Origin: Serratia oryzae
Lineage (GTDB): Bacteria; Pseudomonadota; Gammaproteobacteria; Enterobacterales; Enterobacteriaceae
NCBI RefSeq assembly: GCF_001976145.1
Contig: NZ_MOXD01000002.1
Coordinates: forward strand, 310,001 to 374,000
Direction of reading: 5' to 3'
Length of the DNA: 64,000 bases
A program made the position numbers and the translations under genes. Positions 48,070 to 57,640 of the stretch are shown here, piece by piece. Within the stretch, counting starts at the first letter, position 1; every line of letters begins with the position of its first letter. The notes below the pieces were generated by a model, which did no database searches, was not told where the DNA came from, and saw only the letters and a list, made by a program, of their open reading frames with translations.

Positions 48070-49214
48070 CTGCTGGCTCCTTGCGAGGCGTAGCATACAT
48101 AGAACGTTTCCTGCAGGCCGTTGGTGCGCAGCGGATATTCCCGTGCCACTGCGCTGCGTACCGCTTCAACCAGCTCTGACGGCATCAGCGCCACGATGCA
48201 GCCGCCAAAACCGCCGCCGGTCATGCGCACGCCACCGCGATCGCCAATAGTATGTTTAACAATCTCAACCAAGGTATCGATCGGCGGAACGGTGATTTCG
48301 AAGTCATCACGCATTGAGGCGTGTGATTCAGCCATCAGTTTCCCCATCAGTTTGAGATCGCCTGCGGCCAGCGCGTCGGCAGCGGCGAGAGTCCGCTCAT
48401 TCTCGCTGATCACATGGCGCGCCCGTTTGGCGACGATCGGGTCTAATTCGTGCTGGATCGGAAAGAACAGGTCTGGGCTGACGTCGCGCAGCGCCTTAAC
48501 GCCAAAGAAGCGCGCCGCTTCTTCACACTGCTGGCGGCGGATATTGTATTCGCTGTCGACCAATCCTCGTTTGACGTTAGAGTTGATGATCACTACCGCC
48601 ACGTTCTTTGGCATTGGCACCGCGCGCGTTGCCAGTGAGCGGCAGTCGATCAGCAGCGCATGATCCTGCTTGCCCAGTGCCGATATCAGTTGATCCATAA
48701 TGCCGCAGTTACAGCCGACAAACTGGTTTTCCGCTTCCTGGCCGTTCAACGCCAAGGCTACGCCGTCGAGCGGCAATTGGTACAGCGCCTGCATGGCCTG
48801 GCCGACGGCGACTTCCAACGAGGCCGATGAGCTGAGCCCGGCCCCCTGCGGCACATTGCCAGCGATCACCAGATCGGCACCGCCAAAATGGGCATCGCGC
48901 AGTTGCAGGTGTTTTATCACTCCGCGCACATAGTCAGCCCAGCGCAGGTTAGCGTGGCTGACGATGGGGGCATCCAGTGAAAACAGATCCTGCTGATTAT
49001 CGTAGTCGGCGGCCAGAACGCGGATCTGGCGATCGTCACGCCGGGCGCAGCTGATCACCGTCTGGTAATTGATGGCGCAGGGCAAAACAAAGCCGTCGTT
49101 GTAATCGGTGTGCTCACCAATCAGGTTTACCCGCCCCGGAGCCTGAACGGTGAGGGCGGGGGCATAGCCAAAGTGTTGGGTAAAGAGGGCTTGAGTATGG
49201 TCTTTGAGGCTCAT
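48063..49214 (-). CDS. galK: Galactokinase
   Basis: GHMP-family kinase that phosphorylates galactose. 383 residues: signature [21 protein letters not shown] (about 24-45), ATP loop [18 protein letters not shown] (about 121-140) and C-terminal [16 protein letters not shown]. Its start and the galT stop share a base (TAATG). Confidence 0.98.
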   Translation of the reverse strand: MSLKDHTQALFTQHFGYAPALTVQAPGRVNLIGEHTDYNDGFVLPCAINYQTVISCARRDDRQIRVLAADYDNQQDLFSLDAPIVSHANLRWADYVRGVIKHLQLRDAHFGGADLVIAGNVPQGAGLSSSASLEVAVGQAMQALYQLPLDGVALALNGQEAENQFVGCNCGIMDQLISALGKQDHALLIDCRSLATRAVPMPKNVAVVIINSNVKRGLVDSEYNIRRQQCEEAARFFGVKALRDVSPDLFFPIQHELDPIVAKRARHVISENERTLAAADALAAGDLKLMGKLMAESHASMRDDFEITVPPIDTLVEIVKHTIGDRGGVRMTGGGFGGCIVALMPSELVEAVRSAVAREYPLRTNGLQETFYVCYASQGASRC

Positions 49215-50263
49215 TATTTCACTCCGGCTTCACGATAATGAATATCACTGACGGCACGCAGGCGTTCTGCGGCCTGTTCAGCGGTCAGATCGCGCTGGGT
49301 TTCTGCCAGCATTTCGTAGCCCACCATAAATTTGCGCACCGTGGCGGAGCGCAGCAGCGGCGGGTAGAAATGGGCGTGCAACTGCCAATGGCGGTTATCG
49401 GCGGCGTTGAATGGCGCGCCGTGCCAGCCCATCGAATAGGGGAAAGAGCACTGGAACAGATTGTCGTAACGGCTGGTGAGTTTCTTCAGGGCGACCGCCA
49501 GATCGCTGCTCTGCACTGGCGTGAGATCGGTGAGGCGTTGCACCGCCGCCTTTGGCAACAGCAGGGTCTCGAACGGCCACGCCGCCCAGTAAGGTACCAC
49601 CGCCAACCAGTGCTCAGTTTCCACCACCGTGCGGCTGCCGTCGGCCAGCTCACGCTGCACATAATCCACCAGCAGTGGGGAATGGTGTTGGCGGAAATAG
49701 TCCTGCTGCAGGCGATCTTCTCGTTCGACCTCGTTAGGCAGGAAGCTGTTAGCCCATATCTGACCATGCGGATGAGGGTTCGAGCAGCCCATCGCGGCAC
49801 CTTTGTTTTCAAACACCTGCACCCAGGGGTAGCTGCGGCCAAGATCGGCGGCCTGTTCCTGCCAGGTGGCAATCACCTGCTCCAACGCCGCTAATGAAAG
49901 CTGTGGCAGGGTTTTACTGTGATCGGGGGAGAAGCAGATCACCCGGCTGACGCCACGTGCGCTTTGGCAGCGCATCAGCGGATCGCGGCTTTCTGGTGCC
50001 AGCGGTGTATCGGGCATCAACGCCGCGAAATCATTGGTGAAAATGTAGGTGCCAGGATAGTCGGGATTTTTATCACCGGTGACGCGTTGATTGCCAGGGC
50101 ACAGAAAACAGTCGGGAGCGTGCTCTGGCAGTATTTCCTGCGTGGGGGATTCTTGCTGGCCTTGCCATGGGCGTTTGGCCCGGTGTGGAGACACCAGCAC
50201 CCACTGGTCTGTGAGCGGGTTGAAACGGCGGTGTGGGTGATCGATAGGATTAAAATCGGGCAT
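49214..50263 (-). CDS. galT: Galactose-1-phosphate uridylyltransferase
   Basis: Swaps UMP between UDP-glucose and galactose 1-phosphate. 349 residues. Zinc/structural Cys in DCFLCPGN (about 52-55), nucleophile His in [14 protein letters not shown] (about 166), and [22 protein letters not shown] near the C-terminus. Here galT is the first gene of the operon; in E. coli galE comes before it. Its 5' UTR contains a GalR-type operator. Confidence 0.98.
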   Translation of the reverse strand: MPDFNPIDHPHRRFNPLTDQWVLVSPHRAKRPWQGQQESPTQEILPEHAPDCFLCPGNQRVTGDKNPDYPGTYIFTNDFAALMPDTPLAPESRDPLMRCQSARGVSRVICFSPDHSKTLPQLSLAALEQVIATWQEQAADLGRSYPWVQVFENKGAAMGCSNPHPHGQIWANSFLPNEVEREDRLQQDYFRQHHSPLLVDYVQRELADGSRTVVETEHWLAVVPYWAAWPFETLLLPKAAVQRLTDLTPVQSSDLAVALKKLTSRYDNLFQCSFPYSMGWHGAPFNAADNRHWQLHAHFYPPLLRSATVRKFMVGYEMLAETQRDLTAEQAAERLRAVSDIHYREAGVK

Positions 50264-50293
50264 AACGCTTCCTTCATCTATCAGTGCGGTGTT

Positions 50294-50309
50294 ATGTAAT
50301 CGCTTTCAC
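50294..50309. promoter_or_regulatory. GalR/GalS operator, internal (OI-like)
   Basis: ATGTAATCGCTTTCAC fits GTGKAANCGNTTNCAC with one mismatch. It is centred at about +53 from the predicted gal start point, where E. coli OI lies. Confidence 0.85.
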
Positions 50310-50360
50310 TTTCTGCGTGGCCGATGATGAACGGGCACCTGGCGGAAAATAATGCGAAGA

Positions 50361-50404
50361 AACATAGCATGCCTGGGGAAAGAAAAAGGTGATCTATCGC
50401 CAAT
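50361..50404 (-). promoter_or_regulatory. gal P1-like promoter with CRP site
   Basis: On the minus strand an extended -10 TGCTATGTT (50369-50361) is preceded by a CRP half-site ATCACC with the same 18-nt interval as in E. coli galP1. The left CRP half (TTGGC) is weak, also as in E. coli. The predicted start is near 50354. Confidence 0.7.
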
Positions 50405-50405
50405 A

Positions 50406-50421
50406 ATGGAATCGTTTACAT
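50406..50421. promoter_or_regulatory. GalR/GalS operator, external (OE-like)
   Basis: ATGGAATCGTTTACAT fits the operator consensus except at its outer bases. It is centred at about -60 and lies 112 bp from the internal operator. Confidence 0.85.
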
Positions 50422-50483
50422 TAGATGGTTATCTCAATAAAAGCAGCATAGTTGGTCGAAGGATCCTGAAGCAGAGAAAATAA

Positions 50484-50499
50484 GTGGTAACGCTTTCAC
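50484..50499. promoter_or_regulatory. Third GalR/GalS-type operator
   Basis: GTGGTAACGCTTTCAC matches the consensus with one mismatch. It lies 78 bp upstream of the external operator, between the gal promoter and the CPBP gene. Confidence 0.75.
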
Positions 50500-50538
50500 T
50501 GCGTTAGCCGGCAGGGGAAATCCTGCCAGCCAGAAGGG

Positions 50539-51360
50539 TTACGGATGCTGGTAGAGCGGATAAGTAAAGAACAACAGATGCGTCAGATTAAGGCCAAAGT
50601 GGAAAAGAACCGGCACCCACAGGCGGCCGCTCCACATCCAGGCCAAGCCGTAAATCACCCCGGCCAGTGTGGCAAAAGCCACCATCAGCATGCCACCGGC
50701 AAAATGCGCAGCACCAAATAGCAGGGCGGTGATGATTAACGCCGGGTAAGCGCCCAGCCACTGGCGGATGCGCTGCTGCAAATAGCCACGGAACAGGGCT
50801 TCTTCGGCCAGTGAGACGAAGAACAGATTGGCCATCATAAACGCCAGGATCCAAGGCGGCATATGCAGTTCAATCTTCAGGCCACCGAGGGCGACGGCCA
50901 ACAACAGCAAAGCCGGAACGCACAGCACCAGGATCACCCAAGCGCGGGTAGCCACTGGCTTATCGGCCTTGCCTGCATTGAACAGCGTTGGCAGGCAGGC
51001 AAACAGCAGGAAAGGCACCAAGGCCTTGTCGAAGTTGTAATACAGGGAATAGGGGGCGCTCAATGGGCCAATTTTTTCCTGTTCTACCATCAACGGATTA
51101 TTGAAGCCCGGTATCAGGTGAGAAAACAACGCCAGAGAGCAGGCCACCAGCAAGATTTCCAGAATCAGTGCAACAGCGCGCTGCTTACGACATTGGTGGT
51201 GTAACCAGACGGCAACGGCGATCGGCACCAGACAAGCGAGGCTGAGTGGCGTGAGAATGTGATGGTAGAGCCCCATTCCCGTCGCGGCGGCCAACAGGAT
51301 CCAGGCAATAAATCGGTTAAATGGTAAAAAAAACAAGGAAGCCGAGAGGACGCCCCACAT
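50539..51360 (-). CDS. CPBP-family intramembrane protein
   Basis: Membrane protein of the CPBP (CAAX protease/bacteriocin-processing, Abi) family; members are often putative metal-dependent intramembrane proteases. About 273 residues with roughly eight hydrophobic segments. The three signature motifs sit near the C-terminus: AEEALFRGYLQQR (about 190), FGAAHFAGG and PVLFHFGLN. The catalytic Glu-Glu, Arg and two His are all present. The ATG at 51360 follows AGAGGG; the frame is open to 51453 (304 residues). The gene stands alone and its substrate is unknown. Confidence 0.8.
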   Translation of the reverse strand: MWGVLSASLFFLPFNRFIAWILLAAATGMGLYHHILTPLSLACLVPIAVAVWLHHQCRKQRAVALILEILLVACSLALFSHLIPGFNNPLMVEQEKIGPLSAPYSLYYNFDKALVPFLLFACLPTLFNAGKADKPVATRAWVILVLCVPALLLLAVALGGLKIELHMPPWILAFMMANLFFVSLAEEALFRGYLQQRIRQWLGAYPALIITALLFGAAHFAGGMLMVAFATLAGVIYGLAWMWSGRLWVPVLFHFGLNLTHLLFFTYPLYQHP

Positions 51361-51555
51361 AGTTGTTATCCCTCTAAAATAGACCACGGCGCTCAATGCC
51401 GAAGGTTCGGCGTGTTGGTGATCTAAAATGAGCGCTAAGTGGGATGGTAACACAACGAAATCAATGCAAAGGTCGGGAGAAGAATGAAAAGTGCGGTTAA
51501 ATCCAGGCTGTAAACCCGCTTAAGGCCAGCAGTGCTGAGGGAGACAGTCTGGCAC

Positions 51556-52128
51556 TCACCCCTTCATCCAGGCAGGTGAACGTATGACTCTGCCAAGGTT
51601 TAGCAACGTTTCCAGGCTCTGTTGGTGAATATCTTCCGTCTGCGCTGCGCAGAGATCTTGCAATATCGTCACCTGGAAACCGGCATCGTGCGCCTGCCGA
51701 GCGGTGCTTTCGATCGCCAATGTGGTACTGATGCCGCCCAGTAACAAATGGTGGCAGCGGTGTTGCTGTAACCACGCTAACAAATTGTTACCGGCGAAGG
51801 CGGAGGTTGCTTTTTTTTCGAACTGCAAATCCTCCGGTTTTACCTCTAATCCGCTTAGCCAGTGGCAACCGCCGTTGCTCAAACGCAGTGCGCCAATCTG
51901 TTTGAGATGGTTAAACAACGGTGAGTGGGGCGGAATATCGTGGTAGTCATCGGCAAAACCGACGCGCACCCAGATGACCGGGATTTTACGTATCCGCGCG
52001 TAAGCGGCTGCCGCATTGGTGTGGGCGATGACGTTCTGCGCCAGCAGTTGTTCACGGCAGTGATTGGCCCGCCCTTTCGGGCCAGCCAGATCTTCGATCA
52101 GGTCAATAATAATCAGTGCGGCGGACAT
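51556..52128 (-). CDS. Isochorismatase-fold protein lacking the nucleophile
   Basis: Cysteine-hydrolase (isochorismatase-like) family protein, 190 residues. The catalytic Asp is present (Asp9 in LIIIDLIEDL), and a Lys pair at 105-106 (FEKKATSAF) fits the catalytic Lys. In the motif that normally reads G-x-x-T-D-x-C-V-x-S-T-A, this protein has GISTTLAIESTA, so Ala138 replaces Cys. It may have another activity or be non-catalytic. The ATG at 52128 follows GGAGAGG; an upstream TTG is unlikely. Confidence 0.82.
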   Translation of the reverse strand: MSAALIIIDLIEDLAGPKGRANHCREQLLAQNVIAHTNAAAAYARIRKIPVIWVRVGFADDYHDIPPHSPLFNHLKQIGALRLSNGGCHWLSGLEVKPEDLQFEKKATSAFAGNNLLAWLQQHRCHHLLLGGISTTLAIESTARQAHDAGFQVTILQDLCAAQTEDIHQQSLETLLNLGRVIRSPAWMKG

Positions 52129-52247
52129 ATCCTCTCCAGACAATCACTCGACATACCTTTATGATAAAAGGCTAAGTGTGATGTGTTGCGGGGAAGTGTT
52201 GCCGGATATGTCATCGAATGAGTGGGATCGCCACTCATTCCTGTGTT

Positions 52248-53720
52248 TTATGCCAGCTTATCGTACTGATAGCGGTAACTATCACCTTCAGGGACAAACG
52301 TCAGGCGATGGGTGATGCACTGCGGCGCATCTTCGGCATGGTGCGAGACAAACAGCAGTTGGGTAGCGCCTTGCTGGATCAGAACGTCGATAAAACGCCG
52401 CACCAGTTGGCGGTTCAGCGGATCCAGCCCCTGCAAAGGTTCATCGAGGATCAGCAGTGCCGGGTGTTTGACCAGCGCGCGGGCGATCAGCGCCAGCCGC
52501 TGCTGGCCCCAGGAAAGGCTGTGGAACGGGGCGTCAGCCTGAGATCCCCCCAGCCCGAGCAGCGCCAGCCACTGCGTAGTCAGCTTCTGCTGGCGATCGG
52601 AAACCGCCTGATAGATACCGATCGAATCGAAAAAGCCAGACAGGATCACGTTACGCACGCTGGAACTGATGCGGTAATCCAGGTGCAGGCTGCTGCTGAC
52701 GTAACCGATATGGCGCTTGATGTCCCAGATGGTTTCACCGCTGCCGCGTCGGCGGCCGAACAGCGTCAGATCGTTGCTGTAGCCCTGCGGATGATCGCCG
52801 GTAATCAGGCTGAGCAGCGTAGACTTACCGGCCCCGTTCGGGCCGACAATCTGCCAGTGCTCGCCGGGATTCACCTGCCAACTGAGCTGGTTGAGGATCG
52901 GGCGATCGTTGTAACTCACCACGCCATCGCGCAGCACAATCAACGGCCGATCGGCGGGAAGTGGGTTTTTCTGCGTCGGATCCTCGGTTTCCGGCAGCGT
53001 CAGGCCGCTGAGATTTTCGCTGTGCGCCAATTGGGCCACCAGCGCGTCTGCCATCACCTGCTCACGGCGTCCTTGGCTGGTCAGGGTGCAATCCGCCAGA
53101 ACTCCCACCTGTTGAATAAAATCCGGGATCTCATCAAAACGGTTGAGCACCAGCACCAGCGTATAACCCTGCTGTGACAGTTCGGCTAACAAGGTGGCGA
53201 ACTGAGCCCGTGAGCCAACGTCCAGACCATCAAACGGTTCATCCAGGATCAGCAAATCTGGCTGCGACATCAGGGCCTGGCACAGCAGCGTTTTGCGGGT
53301 TTCGCCAGTGGAGAGATACTTGAAGCGGCGCGTAAGCAGGGGGGTAATACCGAATTGAGCGGCCAACTGCTGGCAACGTGCGGGATCTTGCACCTCTTCC
53401 TGAATGATCTCTGCCGTGGTGCGGCCGGTGTCGTCCTCATCGGGGCTGAGCAGGTCGGTATTATTGCGTTGCCATTCGTCGCTGACCAGTTTCTGCAATT
53501 GCTCAAACGAAATGCGCACAACGTCGTGAAAATCGCTCTGACGCTTGCCCTGTAAGAGCGTCAAGTCACCCGCCAGCGCACGGGCCAGGGCCGATTTACC
53601 GCTGCCATTGGCACCGACAAACGCCCAACTGTCGCCGGATTGAATCTCCAGTTGCTCCAGCCACAGCGTGCGGGTGTCGCTTAAACGGAACGAACCTTGC
53701 GAAATGTGCAACAACGACAT
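52248..53720 (-). CDS. modF: ModF, tandem ABC ATPase
   Basis: Protein of about 490 residues with two ABC ATPase domains: Walker A GANGSGKSA (about 36-44) and GPNGAGKST (about 290); signature YLSTGETRKTLL and SLSWGQQRLALI; Walker B LLILDEPFDGLD and LLILDEPLQGLD. There is no membrane part. It is encoded with modE and resembles E. coli ModF along its length. The physiological role is still unclear. ATG ATG at 53723/53720; the second aligns with E. coli. Confidence 0.95.
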   Translation of the reverse strand: MSLLHISQGSFRLSDTRTLWLEQLEIQSGDSWAFVGANGSGKSALARALAGDLTLLQGKRQSDFHDVVRISFEQLQKLVSDEWQRNNTDLLSPDEDDTGRTTAEIIQEEVQDPARCQQLAAQFGITPLLTRRFKYLSTGETRKTLLCQALMSQPDLLILDEPFDGLDVGSRAQFATLLAELSQQGYTLVLVLNRFDEIPDFIQQVGVLADCTLTSQGRREQVMADALVAQLAHSENLSGLTLPETEDPTQKNPLPADRPLIVLRDGVVSYNDRPILNQLSWQVNPGEHWQIVGPNGAGKSTLLSLITGDHPQGYSNDLTLFGRRRGSGETIWDIKRHIGYVSSSLHLDYRISSSVRNVILSGFFDSIGIYQAVSDRQQKLTTQWLALLGLGGSQADAPFHSLSWGQQRLALIARALVKHPALLILDEPLQGLDPLNRQLVRRFIDVLIQQGATQLLFVSHHAEDAPQCITHRLTFVPEGDSYRYQYDKLA

Positions 53721-53810
53721 CATTTATTCCCTGTTCTGCAATTATTTATTTTAGAAATAGGCGCATGGGGAAAAGATGTCAATCGACAATACTGCAACAT
53801 CACGTTGCGT

Positions 53811-54602
53811 TTAACACAACGTGGCAACAATCACCCGATCGGCATTGAACAGCGCATGGACCGCCGTGCCGGGGCTGAGCTTCAACTGTGCCAGTTCCTG
53901 ATTGGCCAGCGTGGCACACAGGATTTCGCCTCCTTTCAGCGTCACCAGCACTTCGCTGTGTTCGCTGCCGGGCTGAATGCTGGCGACCCTGCCTTCCAGC
54001 ACATTATCTGCCAGCCCGTTGAGGGCTGGATCGGTGCTGAGTTTAACCCACGGGGCTTTAATCAGCGCCAGCACCTCTTTCCCCGGAACCAGGTGCAGCC
54101 GATCGGCACTTTGCTGGGTAACGGCCGCCGCCAGGCGCGTGTGGCCGTCGGCCAGCAGCAGGCTGATATGCTGTTGTACCTGCTGGTGATCGCGTTCAAT
54201 CACGGTGCCGAAGAACTGATTACGGGCGCTGGTTTGCAGCGAGAAACGGGCGATCGCCGCCAGCAGGCTGTCGAGCGGCAGGTTGTCCTGTTGCAGCACA
54301 TCGAAGGCTTTTTGCTGGATCTGGCCGAGCAGATCGTAAAGCTGGATCAGCCGCTGGCCGTAGTGGGTCACCTGCGCACCGCCACCGCCTTTGCCGCCGG
54401 TTGCGCGCTCTACCACCGTCTGTTCCGCCAACTGATTCATTTCGTTGATGGCGTCCCAGGCGCTTTTATAGCTGATCCCCGCCAGCTTGGCTCCTTGGCT
54501 GATCGAGCCGGTATGCTCAACCTGCTTTAGCAGCGCAATGCGGCGCGGATCGGCGAACAGTTTCTGCTGAAGTTTTAAGGTGAGGAGGATCTCGGCCTGC
54601 AT
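53811..54602 (-). CDS. modE: ModE, molybdate-responsive regulator
   Basis: Represses modABC when bound to molybdate. 263 residues: an N-terminal winged helix (MQAEILLTLKLQQKLFADPRRIALLKQV...SISQGAKLAGISYKSAWDAINEMNQL) with the signature GGKGGGGAQVTHYGQRLI, and two C-terminal molbindin repeats (SARNQFFGTVIERDHQQV, KAPWVKLS; NVLEGRVASIQPGSEHSEVLV). The frame runs to 54659, but E. coli alignment fixes ATG 54602. Confidence 0.96.
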   Translation of the reverse strand: MQAEILLTLKLQQKLFADPRRIALLKQVEHTGSISQGAKLAGISYKSAWDAINEMNQLAEQTVVERATGGKGGGGAQVTHYGQRLIQLYDLLGQIQQKAFDVLQQDNLPLDSLLAAIARFSLQTSARNQFFGTVIERDHQQVQQHISLLLADGHTRLAAAVTQQSADRLHLVPGKEVLALIKAPWVKLSTDPALNGLADNVLEGRVASIQPGSEHSEVLVTLKGGEILCATLANQELAQLKLSPGTAVHALFNADRVIVATLC

Positions 54603-54781
54603 GATAGGTTCCATCAACGGCGAAAAGGCTATTGTCGCCGATTTGCGCGCCAGCACCAAGTGAGCACGTTTCGCAGGTGCTAAATTTCCCCCAGCCTTTA
54701 AAATAACGGGGTTTTCGCACGCTTTTTGGTTTACAGTAAAGCATACGCAGCCGTTTAAATGAGCAGTGAAGTGAGACTACT

Positions 54782-54925
54782 ATGTTGGAATTATTGAAAA
54801 GTCTGTTGTTTGCCGTGGTCATGGTACCGGTCGTGATGGCCGTGATCCTGGGCCTGATCTATGCTCTGGCAGAAGTGTTTAACGTCTTCTCCAAAGTGGG
54901 CCATTCAAAAGAAAAACGCAGCTAA
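54782..54925 (+). CDS. acrZ: AcrZ, AcrB-associated small membrane protein
   Basis: A 47-residue single-helix protein, [20 protein letters not shown] followed by [17 protein letters not shown] and a basic tail. It matches E. coli AcrZ, which binds AcrB and modulates export by AcrAB-TolC. Position between modE and modA is conserved. A terminator follows. Confidence 0.95.
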   Translation: MLELLKSLLFAVVMVPVVMAVILGLIYALAEVFNVFSKVGHSKEKRS

Positions 54926-54939
54926 TCCCCATCTCCAAT

Positions 54940-54968
54940 GCCCGCTGATGTATTTCAGCGGGCGTTTC
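54940..54968 (+). terminator. Terminator after acrZ
   Basis: Stem GCCCGCTGA/TCAGCGGGC with a 6-nt loop and a short T-rich tail. Confidence 0.75.
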
Positions 54969-55019
54969 TCAAGCTACCTCTCGCTTTGCCGATAAACCGC
55001 ATGACAATGTTCCGCTCAA

Positions 55020-55043
55020 CGTTATATTATTTTTTATATAACG
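55020..55043. promoter_or_regulatory. ModE operator before modA
   Basis: Inverted repeat CGTTATAT-N8-ATATAACG, the typical ModE palindrome, 33 bp before modA. ModE-molybdate bound here would repress modABC. Confidence 0.88.
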
Positions 55044-55076
55044 ATAGGCGTCGGTGGTTAACTTGCGGAGAAAACA

Positions 55077-55850
55077 ATGCAACAACAAGGGATCAAGTGG
55101 CTTGGCGGCATGATATTGGCTTTGGGGTTGACGGCACAGGCTTCGGCGGCGGAGAAATTCACCGTGTTTGCCGCCGCTTCGCTGACTAACGCGCTGCAGG
55201 AGATCGCCAGCCAATACCAGCAAGGCAAAGAGGTGCAGGTGGTGTCCTCTTTTGCTTCTTCGTCAACGCTGGCACGTCAGATCGAGCAGGGAGCACCGGC
55301 CGATCTGTTTATCTCTGCCGATCAGCAGTGGATGGATTACGTTATCGATAAACAGCAAATGGTCAACGATAGCCGCTATACCCTGCTGGGTAACGAGTTG
55401 GTGCTGATCGCCGCTAAATCGGCTAAACAGGATAAAATCGACATTAATAAAACCACCGATTGGGCCCAATTACTGAACGGTGGCCGCTTGGCGGTGGGCG
55501 ATCCGGATCACGTCCCGGCAGGGCTTTACGCTAAAGAAGCGTTACAGAATCTGGGCGCCTGGGCGATGCTGGAGCCGAAACTGGCGCGAGCCAACAACGT
55601 GCGCAGCGCGATGGCGTTGGTGGAGCGTGAAGAAGCACCGCTTGGGATTGTGTATGGTTCTGATGCGGTTGCCAGTGATAAAGTGAACGTGGTCGGCATC
55701 TTTCCGGCCAGCAGCCATATGCCGGTTGAATACCCCATGGCGATAGTCAAAGATCGTCAAAACCCCAGCGTCAGCGCTTTTTACAGCTATCTAAAAGGCC
55801 CGGAAGCGGCGGCTGTTTTCCAACGTTATGGATTTACCCCGCGTAAATGA
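55077..55850 (+). CDS. modA: ModA, molybdate-binding protein
   Basis: Periplasmic binding protein for molybdate. 257 residues; signal peptide to ASAA (about residue 24); family motifs FAAASLTNALQEIA, SFASSSTLARQIEQGAPADLFISADQQWMD and GDPDHVPAGLYAKEAL. It overlaps modB by 4 nt (ATGA). Confidence 0.98.
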   Translation: MQQQGIKWLGGMILALGLTAQASAAEKFTVFAAASLTNALQEIASQYQQGKEVQVVSSFASSSTLARQIEQGAPADLFISADQQWMDYVIDKQQMVNDSRYTLLGNELVLIAAKSAKQDKIDINKTTDWAQLLNGGRLAVGDPDHVPAGLYAKEALQNLGAWAMLEPKLARANNVRSAMALVEREEAPLGIVYGSDAVASDKVNVVGIFPASSHMPVEYPMAIVKDRQNPSVSAFYSYLKGPEAAAVFQRYGFTPRK

Positions 55851-56536
55851 TATTGAGCGAATATGAATGGCAGGCGGTTGCGCTGAGCCTGAAAGTCTCC
55901 AGCCTGGCCGTGATTTGCAGTTTACCGCTGGGCATTCTGATGGCCTGGATCCTGGTGCGCTGTCATTTCCCTGGCAAATCCTTGCTGGACAGCATCATTC
56001 ATCTGCCGCTGGTGTTGCCGCCGGTCGTGGTGGGTTACTTATTGCTGATCGCTATGGGCCGCCGTGGCTTTATCGGTGAACGGCTGTACGATTGGTTTGG
56101 TTTCAGCTTCAGTTTCAGCTGGCGTGGTGCGGCGCTGGCTTCGGCCGTGGTGGCTTTTCCGCTGATGGTGCGCGCGATTCGGCTAGCGCTGGAGGCGGTG
56201 GATACCCGTTTGGAACAGGCGGCCCGCACGCTGGGGGCTCATCCGTGGCGGGTGTTTTTCACCATCACGCTGCCGCTTTCGCTGCCCGGGATTATCGTCG
56301 GCGTGGTATTAGCCTTCGCCCGTTCTTTGGGCGAATTTGGCGCAACCATCACCTTCGTTTCCAATATTCCCGGTGAAACCCGCACCATCCCGCTGGCGAT
56401 GTATACCCTGATAGAAACGCCGGGTGCAGAAGCGGCGGCGGCACGCCTGTGCGTGATTGCCATTGTGCTGGCGCTGGCGGCGCTGCTGGTTTCCGAATGG
56501 TTGGCCCGCTGGGGCCGCAAGCGTATGGGGTTATAG
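55847..56536 (+). CDS. modB: ModB, molybdate permease
   Basis: Inner-membrane permease of the molybdate ABC transporter, 229 residues with about five to six helices and the ABC-interaction loop EQAARTLGAHPWRVFFTITLPLSLPGI followed by SLGEFGATI. It is coupled to modA and lies immediately before modC. Confidence 0.97.
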   Translation: MILSEYEWQAVALSLKVSSLAVICSLPLGILMAWILVRCHFPGKSLLDSIIHLPLVLPPVVVGYLLLIAMGRRGFIGERLYDWFGFSFSFSWRGAALASAVVAFPLMVRAIRLALEAVDTRLEQAARTLGAHPWRVFFTITLPLSLPGIIVGVVLAFARSLGEFGATITFVSNIPGETRTIPLAMYTLIETPGAEAAAARLCVIAIVLALAALLVSEWLARWGRKRMGL

Positions 56537-57604
56537 ATGTTAGAACTGGATTTCTCCCAGCGGCTTGGCGATCTCAACCTCAATGTGCAGGCGCATCTGC
56601 CCGCGCAGGGTATTACTGCGATCTTCGGGCTTTCCGGTGCGGGTAAAACCTCTTTGATCAACGCCATCGGCGGCCTGACGCGCCTGCAGCAGGGGCGCAT
56701 TGTGCTCAATGGCCGCACGCTGGTGGATACCGCCAGCGGCGTTTGTCTGCCACCTGAAAAACGCCGCATCGGCTACGTTTTTCAGGATGCGCGCCTGTTC
56801 CCGCATTATCGCGTGCGTGGCAATCTGCAATATGGCATGGCGGCCAGCATGCGCAGCCAATTCGACAGCATTGTTCAATTGCTGGGGATTGCGCCACTGC
56901 TTAACCGCTTGCCGCTCACGCTTTCCGGTGGTGAAAAACAGCGTGTGGCGATCGGCCGGGCGCTGCTGACCGCGCCGGAACTGCTGTTGATGGATGAACC
57001 CCTGGCCTCACTCGATCTGCCGCGCAAACGTGAACTGTTGCCTTATCTGGAGCGCTTGGCGCAGGACGTTAATATCCCGATCCTCTACGTCAGCCACAGC
57101 ATGGACGAGATCCTGCGCCTGGCGGAACAGGTGATGGTGCTGGATAACGGCCAGGTGCGCGCATTTGGCGGGCTGGAAGAGGTGTGGGCCAGCAGCGCAC
57201 TGCGCCCTTGGTTACAGCGCGAAGATCAGAGCAGCGTGCTGCGCGTCAGCGTGATTGAACATCACCAGCATTACGCCATGACCGCGCTGGCGCTGGGCGA
57301 TCGGCGCCTGTGGGTGAGCGCTATTGATGCGCCTGTGGGCACGCAGTTACGTATTCGCATCAACGCCGCCGATGTTTCGCTGGTGCTGCAACCGCCGCTT
57401 AATAGCAGTATCCGTAATATTCTGCCCGCCAAGGTGGTGGAGTGTTTAGAGGTTGATGGGCAGGTGGAAGTGAAGCTTGCGGTAGGGGAAAACGTGCTGT
57501 GGGCACGCATCACGCCCTGGGCGCGTGACGAACTGCTGATCAGGCCAGGGCTGTGGCTATATGCGCAGATCAAGAGCGTGTCGATCAGCCGCGAAGGGCG
57601 TTAA
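56537..57604 (+). CDS. modC: ModC, molybdate transporter ATPase
   Basis: ATPase of the molybdate importer, 355 residues. Walker [11 protein letters not shown] (about 31-40), signature [16 protein letters not shown], Walker [13 protein letters not shown], switch His in [14 protein letters not shown], and a C-terminal molbindin/TOBE domain (about 290-352). The ATG starts directly after the modB stop. Confidence 0.98.
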   Translation: MLELDFSQRLGDLNLNVQAHLPAQGITAIFGLSGAGKTSLINAIGGLTRLQQGRIVLNGRTLVDTASGVCLPPEKRRIGYVFQDARLFPHYRVRGNLQYGMAASMRSQFDSIVQLLGIAPLLNRLPLTLSGGEKQRVAIGRALLTAPELLLMDEPLASLDLPRKRELLPYLERLAQDVNIPILYVSHSMDEILRLAEQVMVLDNGQVRAFGGLEEVWASSALRPWLQREDQSSVLRVSVIEHHQHYAMTALALGDRRLWVSAIDAPVGTQLRIRINAADVSLVLQPPLNSSIRNILPAKVVECLEVDGQVEVKLAVGENVLWARITPWARDELLIRPGLWLYAQIKSVSISREGR

Positions 57605-57608
57605 AGCC

Positions 57609-57631
57609 GCCCTCTTCTGGCAGAAGAGGGC
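57609..57631. terminator. Hairpin between convergent modC and ybhA
   Basis: CCCTCTTCT GGC AGAAGAGGG, a perfect stem serving both strands. The tails are only weakly T-rich. Confidence 0.6.
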
Positions 57632-57640
57632 CGCATTTGA

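Noticed and set aside
50264-50538. Remnant of galE upstream of galT
   Set aside because: No frame encoding the UDP-glucose 4-epimerase N-terminus or Rossmann motif is visible; only control sequences remain.
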